Source: Ruegeria sp. A3M17
Lineage (GTDB): Bacteria > Pseudomonadota > Alphaproteobacteria > Rhodobacterales > Rhodobacteraceae
Direction: 5' to 3'
Assembly: GCF_003318255.1 (NCBI RefSeq)
Contig: NZ_QOCF01000018.1
Location: forward strand, 1-64,000
Length of the DNA stretch: 64,000 nt
Part shown: one piece after another, positions 36,901 through 45,116 of the stretch
Layout of the letters: the number at the start of each line of letters is the position of its first letter
Position numbering within the stretch: position 1 is the first letter of the stretch
Notes under the pieces: generated by a model
The model's input: only the letters and a program-made list of their open reading frames with translations
Databases searched by the model: none
Told to the model about the DNA's origin: nothing
Made by a program: the position numbers and the translations under genes

Positions 36901-37812
36901 ATGCCACTGGAAATGAACCGCGAAGTCTTCATCACCTGCGCCGTCACCGGCTCGGGCGGAACGCAGGATCGCAGCCCGCATGTGCCGCGCTCGCCAAAGC
37001 AAATCGCCGAAAGTGCGATCGCCGCGGCCAAGGCCGGGGCAGCCATCGTACATTGCCACGTGCGCGATCCGGAAACCGGTGCACCCAGCCGCCGTCTGGA
37101 TCTGTACCGCGAGGTAACGGACCGCATTCGCGAGGCCGAGGTCGACGTGGTTTTGAACCTGACCGCCGGTATGGGCGGTGACATGATCTTTGGCCCAACT
37201 GAATCTCCGCTGCCATTGCGCGAGGATGGCACTGACATGATCGGTGCGGCCGCGCGGGTCGAGCATGTGGCTGAATGTCTGCCCGAAATCTGTACGTTGG
37301 ACTGCGGCACCATGAACTTTGCCGAAGCCGACTATGTCATGACCAACACGCCGGGCATGCTGCAGGCGATGGGCCGGATGATGACGCATCTGGGCGTGAA
37401 GCCCGAGATCGAGGCCTTTGATACCGGTCACCTGTGGTACGCCAAGCAACTGGTGAAGGAGGGCGTTCTGGACAGCCCGGCACTGGTTCAGCTGTGCATG
37501 GGCGTGCCGTGGGGTGCACCCGATGATCTGAACACCTTCATGGCGATGGTGAATAACGTGCCTGATGACTGGACATTCAGCGCATTTGCGCTGGGACGGA
37601 ACCAGATGGCATACGCGTCGGCTTCGGTGCTGGCGGGCGGCAATGTGCGTGTCGGGCTTGAGGACAACCTGTTTCTCGACAAAGGCGTTCTGGCGGAAAA
37701 CTGGCAGTTGGTTGAGCGCGCGAACACCATCGTTTCGAACATGGGCGCGCGAGTGATCGGCGCGCAAGAAGTGCGTGAGAAGCTGGGGCTGGTGAAACGA
37801 GCGCCCAAGTGA
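36901..37812 (+). CDS. BKACE-family 3-dehydrocarnitine:acetyl-CoA trimethylamine-acetyl transferase (dehydrocarnitine-cleaving enzyme)
   Basis: A 303-aa zinc-dependent beta-keto acid cleavage enzyme (DUF849). It most likely converts 3-dehydrocarnitine plus acetyl-CoA to betainyl-CoA and acetoacetate. The zinc-site HCHVRDPETG is at residues 51-60, and NLTAGMGGD, LDCGTMNF and FDTGHLW follow as in the barrel fold; the late VRVGLEDN carries the catalytic Glu. The substrate is inferred from the neighbouring carnitine dehydrogenase/thioesterase and GlxA-type regulator. Family members also take other beta-keto acids. Confidence 0.88.
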   Translation: MPLEMNREVFITCAVTGSGGTQDRSPHVPRSPKQIAESAIAAAKAGAAIVHCHVRDPETGAPSRRLDLYREVTDRIREAEVDVVLNLTAGMGGDMIFGPTESPLPLREDGTDMIGAAARVEHVAECLPEICTLDCGTMNFAEADYVMTNTPGMLQAMGRMMTHLGVKPEIEAFDTGHLWYAKQLVKEGVLDSPALVQLCMGVPWGAPDDLNTFMAMVNNVPDDWTFSAFALGRNQMAYASASVLAGGNVRVGLEDNLFLDKGVLAENWQLVERANTIVSNMGARVIGAQEVREKLGLVKRAPK

Positions 37813-38042
37813 GTCGTGGTTTCGTTTTAGGTCTCTTTGTGACCGTGGCAGCTTGCTCGACATCTACAATTCAAGAGGCAGATGTCGAGTTTGATGGTGC
37901 TCACGCCCTGAACGAGATTTGCGAGAACATTGCAGGTGACTATCGCGCAGACAGAAACGCAAACCCCAAACTTTGCGTCGGCTATAATGAGAATGGCTGG
38001 CCCATAGATGGTGCAGAAATCAAACTGCCAGACAATTGGTGA
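37809..38042 (+). CDS. Small predicted lipoprotein inside the carnitine cluster
   Basis: A 77-aa protein starting with GTG that overlaps the TGA of the BKACE gene (GTGA). Signal MSRGFVLGLFVTVAAC ends with lipobox VAAC at Cys16. The mature part contains ALNEICENIAGDYRADR and LCVGYNENGWP, with two further cysteines. It ends just before the RBS of the carnitine dehydrogenase. The tight coupling indicates co-expression; the sequence is AT-richer than its neighbours. No known domain. Confidence 0.65.
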   Translation: MSRGFVLGLFVTVAACSTSTIQEADVEFDGAHALNEICENIAGDYRADRNANPKLCVGYNENGWPIDGAEIKLPDNW

Positions 38043-38047
38043 AATTA

Positions 38048-39514
38048 ATGACAAAAACAGCAGCTATCATCGGTGGTGGTGTAATCGGTGGCGGGTGGGC
38101 CGCGCGATTCTTGCTTAACGGTTGGGATGTTCGGGTTTTTGATCCGGACCCGGAGGCCGAGCGCAAGATTGGTGAAGTCCTGGACAACGCGCGCCGGTCT
38201 CTGCCGGGGTTAAGTGATGTGCTTTTGCCGTCTGAGGGGGCGCTGACCTTCCACGACGATCTGACTGACGCCGTGCAAGGCGTCACCTGGATTCAGGAAA
38301 GCGTACCTGAACGGCTGGATCTGAAGCTGAAGGTTTACAAAAGTTTGCAGGAAGCCTGCGATCCGGAGGCGATCATCGGGTCGTCAACCAGCGGGTTCAA
38401 ACCGTCCGAGCTGCAGGAAGGCGCGTTGCGCCCTGAACAAATCGTGGTGACGCACCCGTTCAACCCAGTGTATCTGCTGCCGCTGATCGAATTGGTGCCG
38501 ACCGACAAGAACCCGCCGGAAATGGTCGACCGCGCGAAGGACCTGTTGAAATCGGTGGGTTTCTTCCCTCTGCATGTCAAAAAAGAGATCGACGCGCATA
38601 TTGCTGACCGGTTCCTCGAAGCCGTCTGGCGCGAGGCGCTGTGGCTGGTCAAGGACGGCATCGCCACGACTGAAGAGATCGACGAAGCAATTCGCATGGG
38701 CTTTGGCATTCGCTGGGCACAGATGGGTCTGTTCGAAACCTATCGTGTGGCCGGTGGTGAGGCGGGGATGCGGCACTTCATGGCGCAGTTCGGACCGGCG
38801 TTGCAATGGCCCTGGACCAAGCTGATGGATGTGCCCGAGTTCACTGACGAGCTGGTCGACATGATCGCAGATCAGTCTGACGCGCAATCGGGCATGCATT
38901 CGATCCGCGAATTGGAGCGTATTCGCGACAATAACCTCGTTGGGATGATGCGGGCGCTCAAGGCGCAGAACTATGGGGCCGGTGCTGTTCTGAACCAGCA
39001 TGACGCGGCGCTGAAACCGGGTGCTTTGCCGACGATGGATCAGGTCGATCTGAGCCAGCCAATTCTGACCTTGTCGCGCGCGGTGCCATTGGACTGGACC
39101 GACTATAACGGTCACATGAACGAGGCGCGGTACCTTGAGGCCTTCGCCGCAGCGACCGACCGGTTCATGGAGATCATGGGGTGTGACGCGGATTACATCG
39201 CCTCGGGCGGCAGTTACTTCACCGCAGAAAACCATATCCGGTATATCGACGAAGTCCACGCGGGTGCAAAGATCGAAGTGCGAACGCAGATGCTGTTGGG
39301 GCAAGGTAAGAAGCTGCACGTGTTCCATTCCATGTACGAAGGCGACAAGCTGTTGGCCACGGGCGAAAGCTTCCTGCTGCATGTCAGTCTGGAAACCCGC
39401 CGCCCGAGTGCACCTTCGGCAGAGATCGAAGCGGCTATGGCCCGGATCGCTGAAGCTCAGGCAGGATTGCCTTATCCTGAAGGTGCGGGTGCTGCGATCC
39501 GCAAACCGGCATGA
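38048..39514 (+). CDS. Bifunctional L-carnitine 3-dehydrogenase / betainyl-CoA thioesterase
   Basis: A 488-aa fusion. Residues 1-185 form a 3-hydroxyacyl-CoA dehydrogenase-type NAD domain (AAIIGGGVIGGGWAARFL; HPFNPVYLLPLIE with the catalytic His at 136); 186-325 the helical domain; 335-460 a hot-dog thioesterase (DWTDYNGHMNEARYLEAF, acid/amide/His cluster near 349-356). It should oxidise L-carnitine to 3-dehydrocarnitine and hydrolyse betainyl-CoA to glycine betaine, both halves of the pathway around the BKACE step. ATG at 38048 with GGTGAA upstream. Confidence 0.9.
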   Translation: MTKTAAIIGGGVIGGGWAARFLLNGWDVRVFDPDPEAERKIGEVLDNARRSLPGLSDVLLPSEGALTFHDDLTDAVQGVTWIQESVPERLDLKLKVYKSLQEACDPEAIIGSSTSGFKPSELQEGALRPEQIVVTHPFNPVYLLPLIELVPTDKNPPEMVDRAKDLLKSVGFFPLHVKKEIDAHIADRFLEAVWREALWLVKDGIATTEEIDEAIRMGFGIRWAQMGLFETYRVAGGEAGMRHFMAQFGPALQWPWTKLMDVPEFTDELVDMIADQSDAQSGMHSIRELERIRDNNLVGMMRALKAQNYGAGAVLNQHDAALKPGALPTMDQVDLSQPILTLSRAVPLDWTDYNGHMNEARYLEAFAAATDRFMEIMGCDADYIASGGSYFTAENHIRYIDEVHAGAKIEVRTQMLLGQGKKLHVFHSMYEGDKLLATGESFLLHVSLETRRPSAPSAEIEAAMARIAEAQAGLPYPEGAGAAIRKPA

Positions 39515-40272
39515 GTGGGTGCGTTCTGATCACGGCTGGCGCCTCGGGCGTTGGCCGCGCCATGGCCGAGGCATTTGATGCAGCCGGTGCGAAGGTCTGG
39601 GTGGCTGATGTTGACCCGAATGCCCTGTCAGATTGTCCGGCCCATTGGCGGCGGTCCGAGGCGAACGTCGCGGATGAGAATGCCGTGGCCTCTTTGTTCA
39701 ATGACATCGAGGCGGAATGGGGTGGTTTGGACACCCTGTGCGCAAATGCCGGAATCGCGGGACCAACCGCTTTGGTTGAAGACGTTGCATTGGCGGATTG
39801 GCGCATGTGCCTTGCAATAAATCTGGAGGGTGCCTTTCTGTGCTCCAAATACGCGGCTCCAATCCTGAAACGTCAGGGCAGAGGCGCGGTGGTCATTACG
39901 TCTTCGACGGCTGGCCAATACGGGTACCCCAACCGCGCGCCCTATGCGGCGGCGAAATGGGGGATGATCGGGCTGGCCAAGACCCTGGCGATGGAGCTTG
40001 GGGCGCATGGCGTGCGGTGCAATGTCATCTGCCCGGGGTCGGTCGAAGGCCCCCGGATGGAGGGCGTGCTGCAGCGCGAGGCCGGTGCCAAGGGTATGAC
40101 ACGTGATCAGGTCTATGAGGGTTATGCCTCGGGCACTTCAATGGGTCGCTTCGTCGAAGGGCACGACATCGCCAATATGGCTGTGTTCCTTGCATCGGAT
40201 GCGGCGCGGCTGGTGTCGGGGCAGGTGATTGCCGTCGATGGGCACACCGTCAACCCCGACCCGAAAATTTAA
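39511..40272 (+). CDS. SDR-family oxidoreductase in the carnitine cluster
   Basis: A 253-aa classical short-chain dehydrogenase. Cofactor motif AGASGVG (9-15; the normal leading TG is AG), NAG at 79-81, catalytic Ser near 132 and Tyr145/Lys149 in APYAAAKWG. Coupled by ATGA overlap to the carnitine dehydrogenase gene, so it is probably in the same pathway, perhaps reducing acetoacetate (3-hydroxybutyrate dehydrogenase role), but substrate is not evident. Stop codon overlaps that of the opposite small gene. Confidence 0.85.
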   Translation: MSGCVLITAGASGVGRAMAEAFDAAGAKVWVADVDPNALSDCPAHWRRSEANVADENAVASLFNDIEAEWGGLDTLCANAGIAGPTALVEDVALADWRMCLAINLEGAFLCSKYAAPILKRQGRGAVVITSSTAGQYGYPNRAPYAAAKWGMIGLAKTLAMELGAHGVRCNVICPGSVEGPRMEGVLQREAGAKGMTRDQVYEGYASGTSMGRFVEGHDIANMAVFLASDAARLVSGQVIAVDGHTVNPDPKI

Positions 40273-40451
40273 CCCTGATTGGGTCCGCGAATCTGGCGGA
40301 TGCTCTGACGAACCGCCTGCCAGTCGCGGGCTTGCTGCATGTTCCCGGCGTCTTTGCATTCGCGCATCTTCTGCGCGGCTTCCGCCTCGGCCTGATCTCC
40401 GTGGGCGGAATAAAGCGCCCGTGCGTATTGAGCGGTTTTTAGTGCGTCCAT
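40269..40451 (-). CDS. Small conserved-looking protein, function unknown
   Basis: A 60-aa soluble helical protein starting MDALKTAQYARALYSAHGD and ending RQIRGPNQG. It is rich in Ala, Gln and Arg, with amphipathic helices and one Cys. The ATG has GGAGG upstream. Its TAA overlaps the TAA of the SDR gene on the other strand by 2 nt. I do not recognise a family; codon use is normal for the region. Confidence 0.6.
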   Translation of the reverse strand: MDALKTAQYARALYSAHGDQAEAEAAQKMRECKDAGNMQQARDWQAVRQSIRQIRGPNQG

Positions 40452-40545
40452 TCCTATGGTCCTCCGTCTGTGATCGGATCGCTCGAAAGTTCGCGCCAAG
40501 TGACGATATCACACCTTGGCCACTTGCGCATCTATGTGATTGCGA

Positions 40546-41409
40546 TCAGGTAGATATTGCTGATCGTAGCTGCCTGAGGTGTTCGGGGAAATCCCGCGCC
40601 GTCACATCCGCTTCGCGCACCAACGTATCGAAATGACGGGAAAAAACCTCGATCCTGTCGCGATCCCGAAAGGCCATATAGTGACTGCCCGCGTAGAACA
40701 CACACAGCAGCGGGCCAAAAATCGTGACGGGCGCAGAGTAGAGGCGTTTGGCATCAAACAGATAGATGCGCATGCGGGGATATAGCTGGTCGCTCAGCTC
40801 TAACAGGTGGTCGATCTGATCCATCCTGATTTTCGGGCACAGGCCTTCGTAGTATCCGGTCGCGCGGGCAAAACTGTCGATCTCATACAGTGGCATGGCG
40901 ATTTCATAATCTGATTGCGCGCTGCGCATCCACGTCAGTCGATCTTCTGATGCGCCGATGGCCTGATCCGCTGTTCGCCCCAGATGCGGGGCGTATTCCC
41001 ACTCTAGCACGGCGCGGGTTTTCAGCATGTCGGGCAGGGTGGCAGGTACATAGCGAACCTTGTAGCCAGCCGCCTCTTTGTGCCATTCGAAAATGCGTTC
41101 ATCGACCAGCGCGCGGGGCGCCTTGGTCATACTCAGAGAAAGCGCCAGAAGCTCTGCAGCGCTTTCGGGCCGATTCGATAAGCTCAGCAGCCAGTCAGCC
41201 GAAACACCAAGCGCTGTGGCGCAGCTGCCAACGACATGCGCGTTCGGCAGGCGCGCACCTTCGCCAGTCAAAAGTTGGGATACGGTCGATCGGTCGACAC
41301 CGATATTCCGGGCAAGCGCGCTTTGGCTGATGTCACGTTCGTCCATCGCACGAGCAAGGCGTTGGCGAAACTGCGCAGCGCGGTCTCGTTTGTCTAATTT
41401 ATCCGTCAT
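40546..41409 (-). CDS. XRE-family helix-turn-helix regulator with long C-terminal domain
   Basis: A 287-aa regulator. The N-terminal HTH (SALARNIGVDRSTVSQLLTG, residues ~28-47) is of XRE/Cro type. The C-terminal ~190 residues contain an unassigned domain with ALVDERIFEWHKEAAGYKV and GPLLCVFYAGSHYMAFRDRDRIEVFSRHFD, possibly a ligand-binding fold. It is divergent from the DUF2061/desaturase pair over about 105 AT-rich nt and may control them. Its inducer is unknown. Confidence 0.8.
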   Translation of the reverse strand: MTDKLDKRDRAAQFRQRLARAMDERDISQSALARNIGVDRSTVSQLLTGEGARLPNAHVVGSCATALGVSADWLLSLSNRPESAAELLALSLSMTKAPRALVDERIFEWHKEAAGYKVRYVPATLPDMLKTRAVLEWEYAPHLGRTADQAIGASEDRLTWMRSAQSDYEIAMPLYEIDSFARATGYYEGLCPKIRMDQIDHLLELSDQLYPRMRIYLFDAKRLYSAPVTIFGPLLCVFYAGSHYMAFRDRDRIEVFSRHFDTLVREADVTARDFPEHLRQLRSAIST

Positions 41410-41515
41410 ATGTTGATTTATATCATGAGTGATGAGTTTTGTTAATCATATTCAGAATTTTCAACTCGGCCAGAACCGGTAATTCTTAAAAAATAACAAT
41501 AATATGGGTGACGGA

Positions 41516-41719
41516 ATGGAAACGCGACGAAGATCGGTCGTGAAGGCTGTGGTGTGGAATGCGATGGGCCTGGTCATGATGACGCTGGTGGGTCTTATCG
41601 CGACAGGCTCTGCCGCAGTTGGTGGGACATTGGCGATTGTGAACACGGGCATCGGCCTGACGATGTACGTGATTTATGAGCGCGTTTCGGCAGGTATCAC
41701 ATGGGGCCGAAATGTCTGA
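41516..41719 (+). CDS. DUF2061 small membrane protein
   Basis: A 67-aa inner-membrane protein with two hydrophobic segments. The RRSVVKAVVWNAMG start and the YVIYERVSAGITWGR end match the DUF2061 pattern. ATG at 41516 is preferred over ATG 41504 because the latter has no ribosome site. The stop overlaps the desaturase start by 8 nt, so the two are translationally coupled. Function of the family is unknown. Confidence 0.8.
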   Translation: METRRRSVVKAVVWNAMGLVMMTLVGLIATGSAAVGGTLAIVNTGIGLTMYVIYERVSAGITWGRNV

Positions 41720-42596
41720 GCGGCCGGGTCCCGAGTGGGGCACCTTTGGCCTGATTATTGCGTGCTATGCGGCGTGGCTGGTGGTGATCTTCACGCTTCC
41801 CGTCTGGCTGGCTATCCTCGCCATGGGCTTGGTCGCAGCGTTGCATTCATCACTGACACATGAGGCGCTGCACGGGCATCCGTTCCGTACGCGCTGGCTG
41901 AACGAGGCGCTGATGGTGCTGCCGCTGACCTTGTTCATTCCGTACCACCGGTTCCGCGACTTGCATCTGGCGCATCACAGGGATTCGACGCTGACCGATC
42001 CCTATGACGACCCCGAGTCGAACTATCTGGACCCTAAGGTTTGGAATACGCTCAAAGGCTGGCAGAAGCGGCTGCTGAGGGCGAACAACACGCTGCTCGG
42101 GCGCATGGTGCTGGGCCCGGCGATTGGTCAGTACATCTTCTTTCGGGATGAGCTGCGCGGCGCCAAACATGGAGACAGAGCCATACTGCTGGCATGGGGG
42201 CTACATCTGATAGAGGTGGCCGTTGTTTTGTGGGTGGTTGCTCAGTCACCCATGCCTGTTTGGGCCTTTGTCTTGTCCGCCTATTTTGGTTTGGCGTTGG
42301 TCAAGATCCGGACTTTTCTTGAACACCGGGCGCACGAAAACTCCAGCGCCAGAACGGTTATTGTCGAAGATCGAGGATTGCTGGCTTTTTTGTTTCTGAA
42401 CAACAATCTGCACGTCGTTCATCACATGAATCCCGGCGCTCCGTGGTACTGTTTGCCTGCACTTTATCGTGCAGGAAAAGACCGCTATCTGGCCAGCAAC
42501 GAGGCTTATGTCTATCGGTCTTACGGGCAGATTTTCCGATCGTATTTCTGGCGTGCCAAGGACCCGGTCGAGCATCCGCTCTGGCCAAAGGGTTGA
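41712..42596 (+). CDS. Membrane fatty acid desaturase-family protein
   Basis: A 294-aa integral membrane di-iron enzyme, a distant paralogue of the one at 5801-6703. Histidine boxes: HSSLTHEALHGH (about 46), HLAHHRDS (about 90) and HVVHHMNPG (about 236). Hydrophobic segments lie at about 10-45, 65-82 and 165-205. The middle box resembles the lipid-hydroxylase/desaturase group without telling the substrate. Coupled with the DUF2061 gene and followed by an EamA gene 21 nt on. Confidence 0.85.
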   Translation: MSERPGPEWGTFGLIIACYAAWLVVIFTLPVWLAILAMGLVAALHSSLTHEALHGHPFRTRWLNEALMVLPLTLFIPYHRFRDLHLAHHRDSTLTDPYDDPESNYLDPKVWNTLKGWQKRLLRANNTLLGRMVLGPAIGQYIFFRDELRGAKHGDRAILLAWGLHLIEVAVVLWVVAQSPMPVWAFVLSAYFGLALVKIRTFLEHRAHENSSARTVIVEDRGLLAFLFLNNNLHVVHHMNPGAPWYCLPALYRAGKDRYLASNEAYVYRSYGQIFRSYFWRAKDPVEHPLWPKG

Positions 42597-42617
42597 TTTG
42601 ACGACACAAGGGAATCC

Positions 42618-43520
42618 ATGAGTTTGTGGATTCCCATCACCATCGCCGCCGCGGCATTTCAGACCGTGCGGTTCATGCTGCAAAAGTCGCTGAGTACTGT
42701 GAAACTTTCGGCAGCCGGCGCGACTTTTGCGCGGTTTGCTTATTCCATGCCACTTGCCGTTCTGGGCCTGATCGTTGCGATGCAGTTGACTGGTTTCAAC
42801 CTGCCGGCCCTGACCGGGCGTTTCTGGTTGTTTGCAGTGATCGGCGGAACAGCGCAGATATTGGCGACCATCTGCGTGGTGGCTTTGTTCAAACAACGCA
42901 ATTTTGCCGTCGGTATTACATTCAAGAAGACCGAAGTTATTCAAACCGCCATCGTCGGATTTCTGGTTCTGGGCGACCAGGTATCTTCGGGTGCGTTGTT
43001 TGCGATTGTTCTGGGACTGGTGGCTGTCTTGCTGTTGTCGAAAAGTCCTGGTGGAGAAGGCGCTTGGTGGGCACACCTCACCAACCGTGCATCGCGTCTT
43101 GGGCTGGGTTCGGGCGTGCTGTTTGCTTTCTCATCCGTCAGCTATCGCGGTGCCTCGTTGGAGCTGGGGGATTTGGACGCCTGGTTCCGGGCACTGGTCA
43201 CCTTGGCCGTGGTCGTTTCGTTTCAATTCCTCAGCATGGGACTGTGGTTGCTGTGGCGCGACCGGACCGAGCTGCGCGCGGTTTGGGATACACGCCGAAC
43301 CGGCGTTTTTGTCGGGCTCACCAGCCTGTGCGGGTCGTTCTGCTGGTTTTTTGCCTTCACGCTGCAAAACGCGGCCTATGTCAAAGCTCTGGGGCAGGTC
43401 GAGCTGATCTTCAGCCTGTTCGCCTCGATCTTGTTTTTCCGCGAAAGAATCACCCGGCGCGAGATCGCCGGGATGACGTTGCTTGGTGCCTCGATACTGG
43501 CACTGGTGCTTACGATTTAG
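42618..43520 (+). CDS. DMT-superfamily (EamA) transporter
   Basis: A 300-aa membrane protein with ten hydrophobic segments in two EamA repeats, ending in ALGQVELIFSLFASILFFRE and a short tail. RBS GGGAA. It follows the desaturase by 21 nt and may belong to its transcript. Its stop overlaps the stop of the DEAD-box gene on the other strand. Substrate unknown. Confidence 0.8.
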   Translation: MSLWIPITIAAAAFQTVRFMLQKSLSTVKLSAAGATFARFAYSMPLAVLGLIVAMQLTGFNLPALTGRFWLFAVIGGTAQILATICVVALFKQRNFAVGITFKKTEVIQTAIVGFLVLGDQVSSGALFAIVLGLVAVLLLSKSPGGEGAWWAHLTNRASRLGLGSGVLFAFSSVSYRGASLELGDLDAWFRALVTLAVVVSFQFLSMGLWLLWRDRTELRAVWDTRRTGVFVGLTSLCGSFCWFFAFTLQNAAYVKALGQVELIFSLFASILFFRERITRREIAGMTLLGASILALVLTI

Positions 43521-44932
43521 CCTGCGCGGCGCTCATCAAAGCTGAGGGCGATGAAGCTGGGCAGGTGATCGCCCATGCCGACAACTGCAGGGCCCCTATC
43601 GTCTCTGCGGCCGCGGCCTTTGGACTCTTTGTCCTTACGGGACTCTCTATCCTTGCGCGGCTCTCTATCCTTACGAGGCTCTCTTTCCGTGCGGGGCTCA
43701 CTTTTGCGCCGATCGGACTTTTTGGTGTCCGCCGCTTTGTGCTGATTCTCGGTTTTTGGGGTATCGGCTTTGGAGTCATCCGCCTCAATCGGGTTGTTCA
43801 GACGGGGAATTTCTTTCTGAATCAACTTCTCCACCGCCGCCAACGCCTTTTCATCGCGGGAAGAGCAGATCGTGATCGCCTTGCCCTCACGCCCGGCGCG
43901 ACCGGTGCGGCCAATGCGGTGGACATAATCCTCGGGGTGACCGGGGACGTCGAAATTGATCACATGGCTGACGGATGGCACATCCAATCCGCGCGCGGCC
44001 ACGTCCGAGGCCACGAGTAGACGCAAAGACCCATCCCGGAAGCCGTCGAGTGTTTTCGTGCGCTGGGATTGATCCAGATCGCCGTGGATCGCGGCGGCGT
44101 CATAGCCGTATTTCTTGAGAGACTTGGCGCAGATATCCACGTCTGTCTTGCGGTTGCAGAAGATGATGGCGTTGGTGCACTTCTCGCCTTCAGCGTCGAT
44201 CAGTGCCCGCAGGACATTGCGTTTCTGGCTGGCCTCACGATCCCGACGACCGCCTTTGAACATGACAACGCCCTGTTCAATAGTTTCCGAAGCGGTGGCC
44301 TGACGCGCAACCTCGACCCGCGTGGGTGCAGACAGGAAGGTGTCGGTGATCCGCTCAATCTCGGGGGCCATAGTGGCCGAGAAGAACAAGGTCTGGCGTG
44401 TGAACGGCGTCAGCGAGAAGATGCGTTCGATATCGGGGATGAACCCCATGTCCAGCATCCGGTCAGCTTCGTCGACAACCATGATTTGAACACCGGTCAG
44501 CAGCAACTTGCCGCGTTCGAAATGGTCCAGCAGGCGACCCGGCGTGGCGATCAGGACGTCAACACCCCGGTCGATCAACGCGTCCTGTTCTTTGAAGCTG
44601 ACGCCGCCGATCAGCAGCGCTTTGGTCAGTTTCAGGTGTTTGGCGTAGGTGTCGAAATTCTCGGCCACCTGCGCGGCCAGTTCCCGAGTCGGGCACAGCA
44701 CCAGCGAGCGCGGCATCCGTGCACGGGCGCGCCCACGGGCCAGCAAGGTGATCATCGGCAGCGTAAAGCTGGCCGTCTTGCCGGTACCGGTCTGAGCAAT
44801 GCCCAGAACATCACGACCTTCAAGGGCAGCGGGTATCGCGCCTTCCTGAATCGGCGTGGGCGTTTCGTATCCGGCTTCCTCAATGGCTTTGAGGACCTTC
44901 GGGTTCAGGTTCAGTTCGTTGAATTTTGTCAT
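43517..44932 (-). CDS. DEAD-box RNA helicase (RhlE/CsdA type)
   Basis: A 471-aa ATP-dependent helicase. Q motif region FNELNLNPKVLKAIEEAGYETPTPIQ (quoted over residues 4-29), Walker A AQTGTGKT, PTRELA, TPGR, DEAD as VVDEADRM, SAT, and the second-domain motifs LVASDVAARGLDVP and HRIGRTGR. The C-terminal ~80 residues are highly charged, with repeats of the type EPRKDRE and RKDKE, probably disordered and RNA-binding. Probable role in rRNA maturation or mRNA turnover, particularly in the cold. Start MTKFNELN fits the family. Confidence 0.93.
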   Translation of the reverse strand: MTKFNELNLNPKVLKAIEEAGYETPTPIQEGAIPAALEGRDVLGIAQTGTGKTASFTLPMITLLARGRARARMPRSLVLCPTRELAAQVAENFDTYAKHLKLTKALLIGGVSFKEQDALIDRGVDVLIATPGRLLDHFERGKLLLTGVQIMVVDEADRMLDMGFIPDIERIFSLTPFTRQTLFFSATMAPEIERITDTFLSAPTRVEVARQATASETIEQGVVMFKGGRRDREASQKRNVLRALIDAEGEKCTNAIIFCNRKTDVDICAKSLKKYGYDAAAIHGDLDQSQRTKTLDGFRDGSLRLLVASDVAARGLDVPSVSHVINFDVPGHPEDYVHRIGRTGRAGREGKAITICSSRDEKALAAVEKLIQKEIPRLNNPIEADDSKADTPKTENQHKAADTKKSDRRKSEPRTEREPRKDREPRKDRESRKDKESKGRGRRDDRGPAVVGMGDHLPSFIALSFDERRAG

Positions 44933-45116
44933 GTATGTCCGGTTCATGCGGACACTAGACCTAGCCCGCGCGTCAATGGAATGCCGGGCCCGGATGGCCA
45001 TACGCTGTCGGGCGCATTGCGGCTTTGCGCGGACATAACAAAATCATGAGGCAGGGTCAAATGAAGAGCCCTTAACCTGACGTTGCTGGCGCCCACTGCT
45101 GGTTTTCCGCAACAAT

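Noticed and set aside
36697..37863. 388-residue minus-strand frame antisense to the BKACE gene
   Set aside because: Low-complexity His/Gln/Arg content typical of antisense; overlaps two well-supported genes.
42626..44020. Long plus-strand frame across the EamA gene and into the helicase gene
   Set aside because: Shadow of two real converging genes, which have intact families in other frames.
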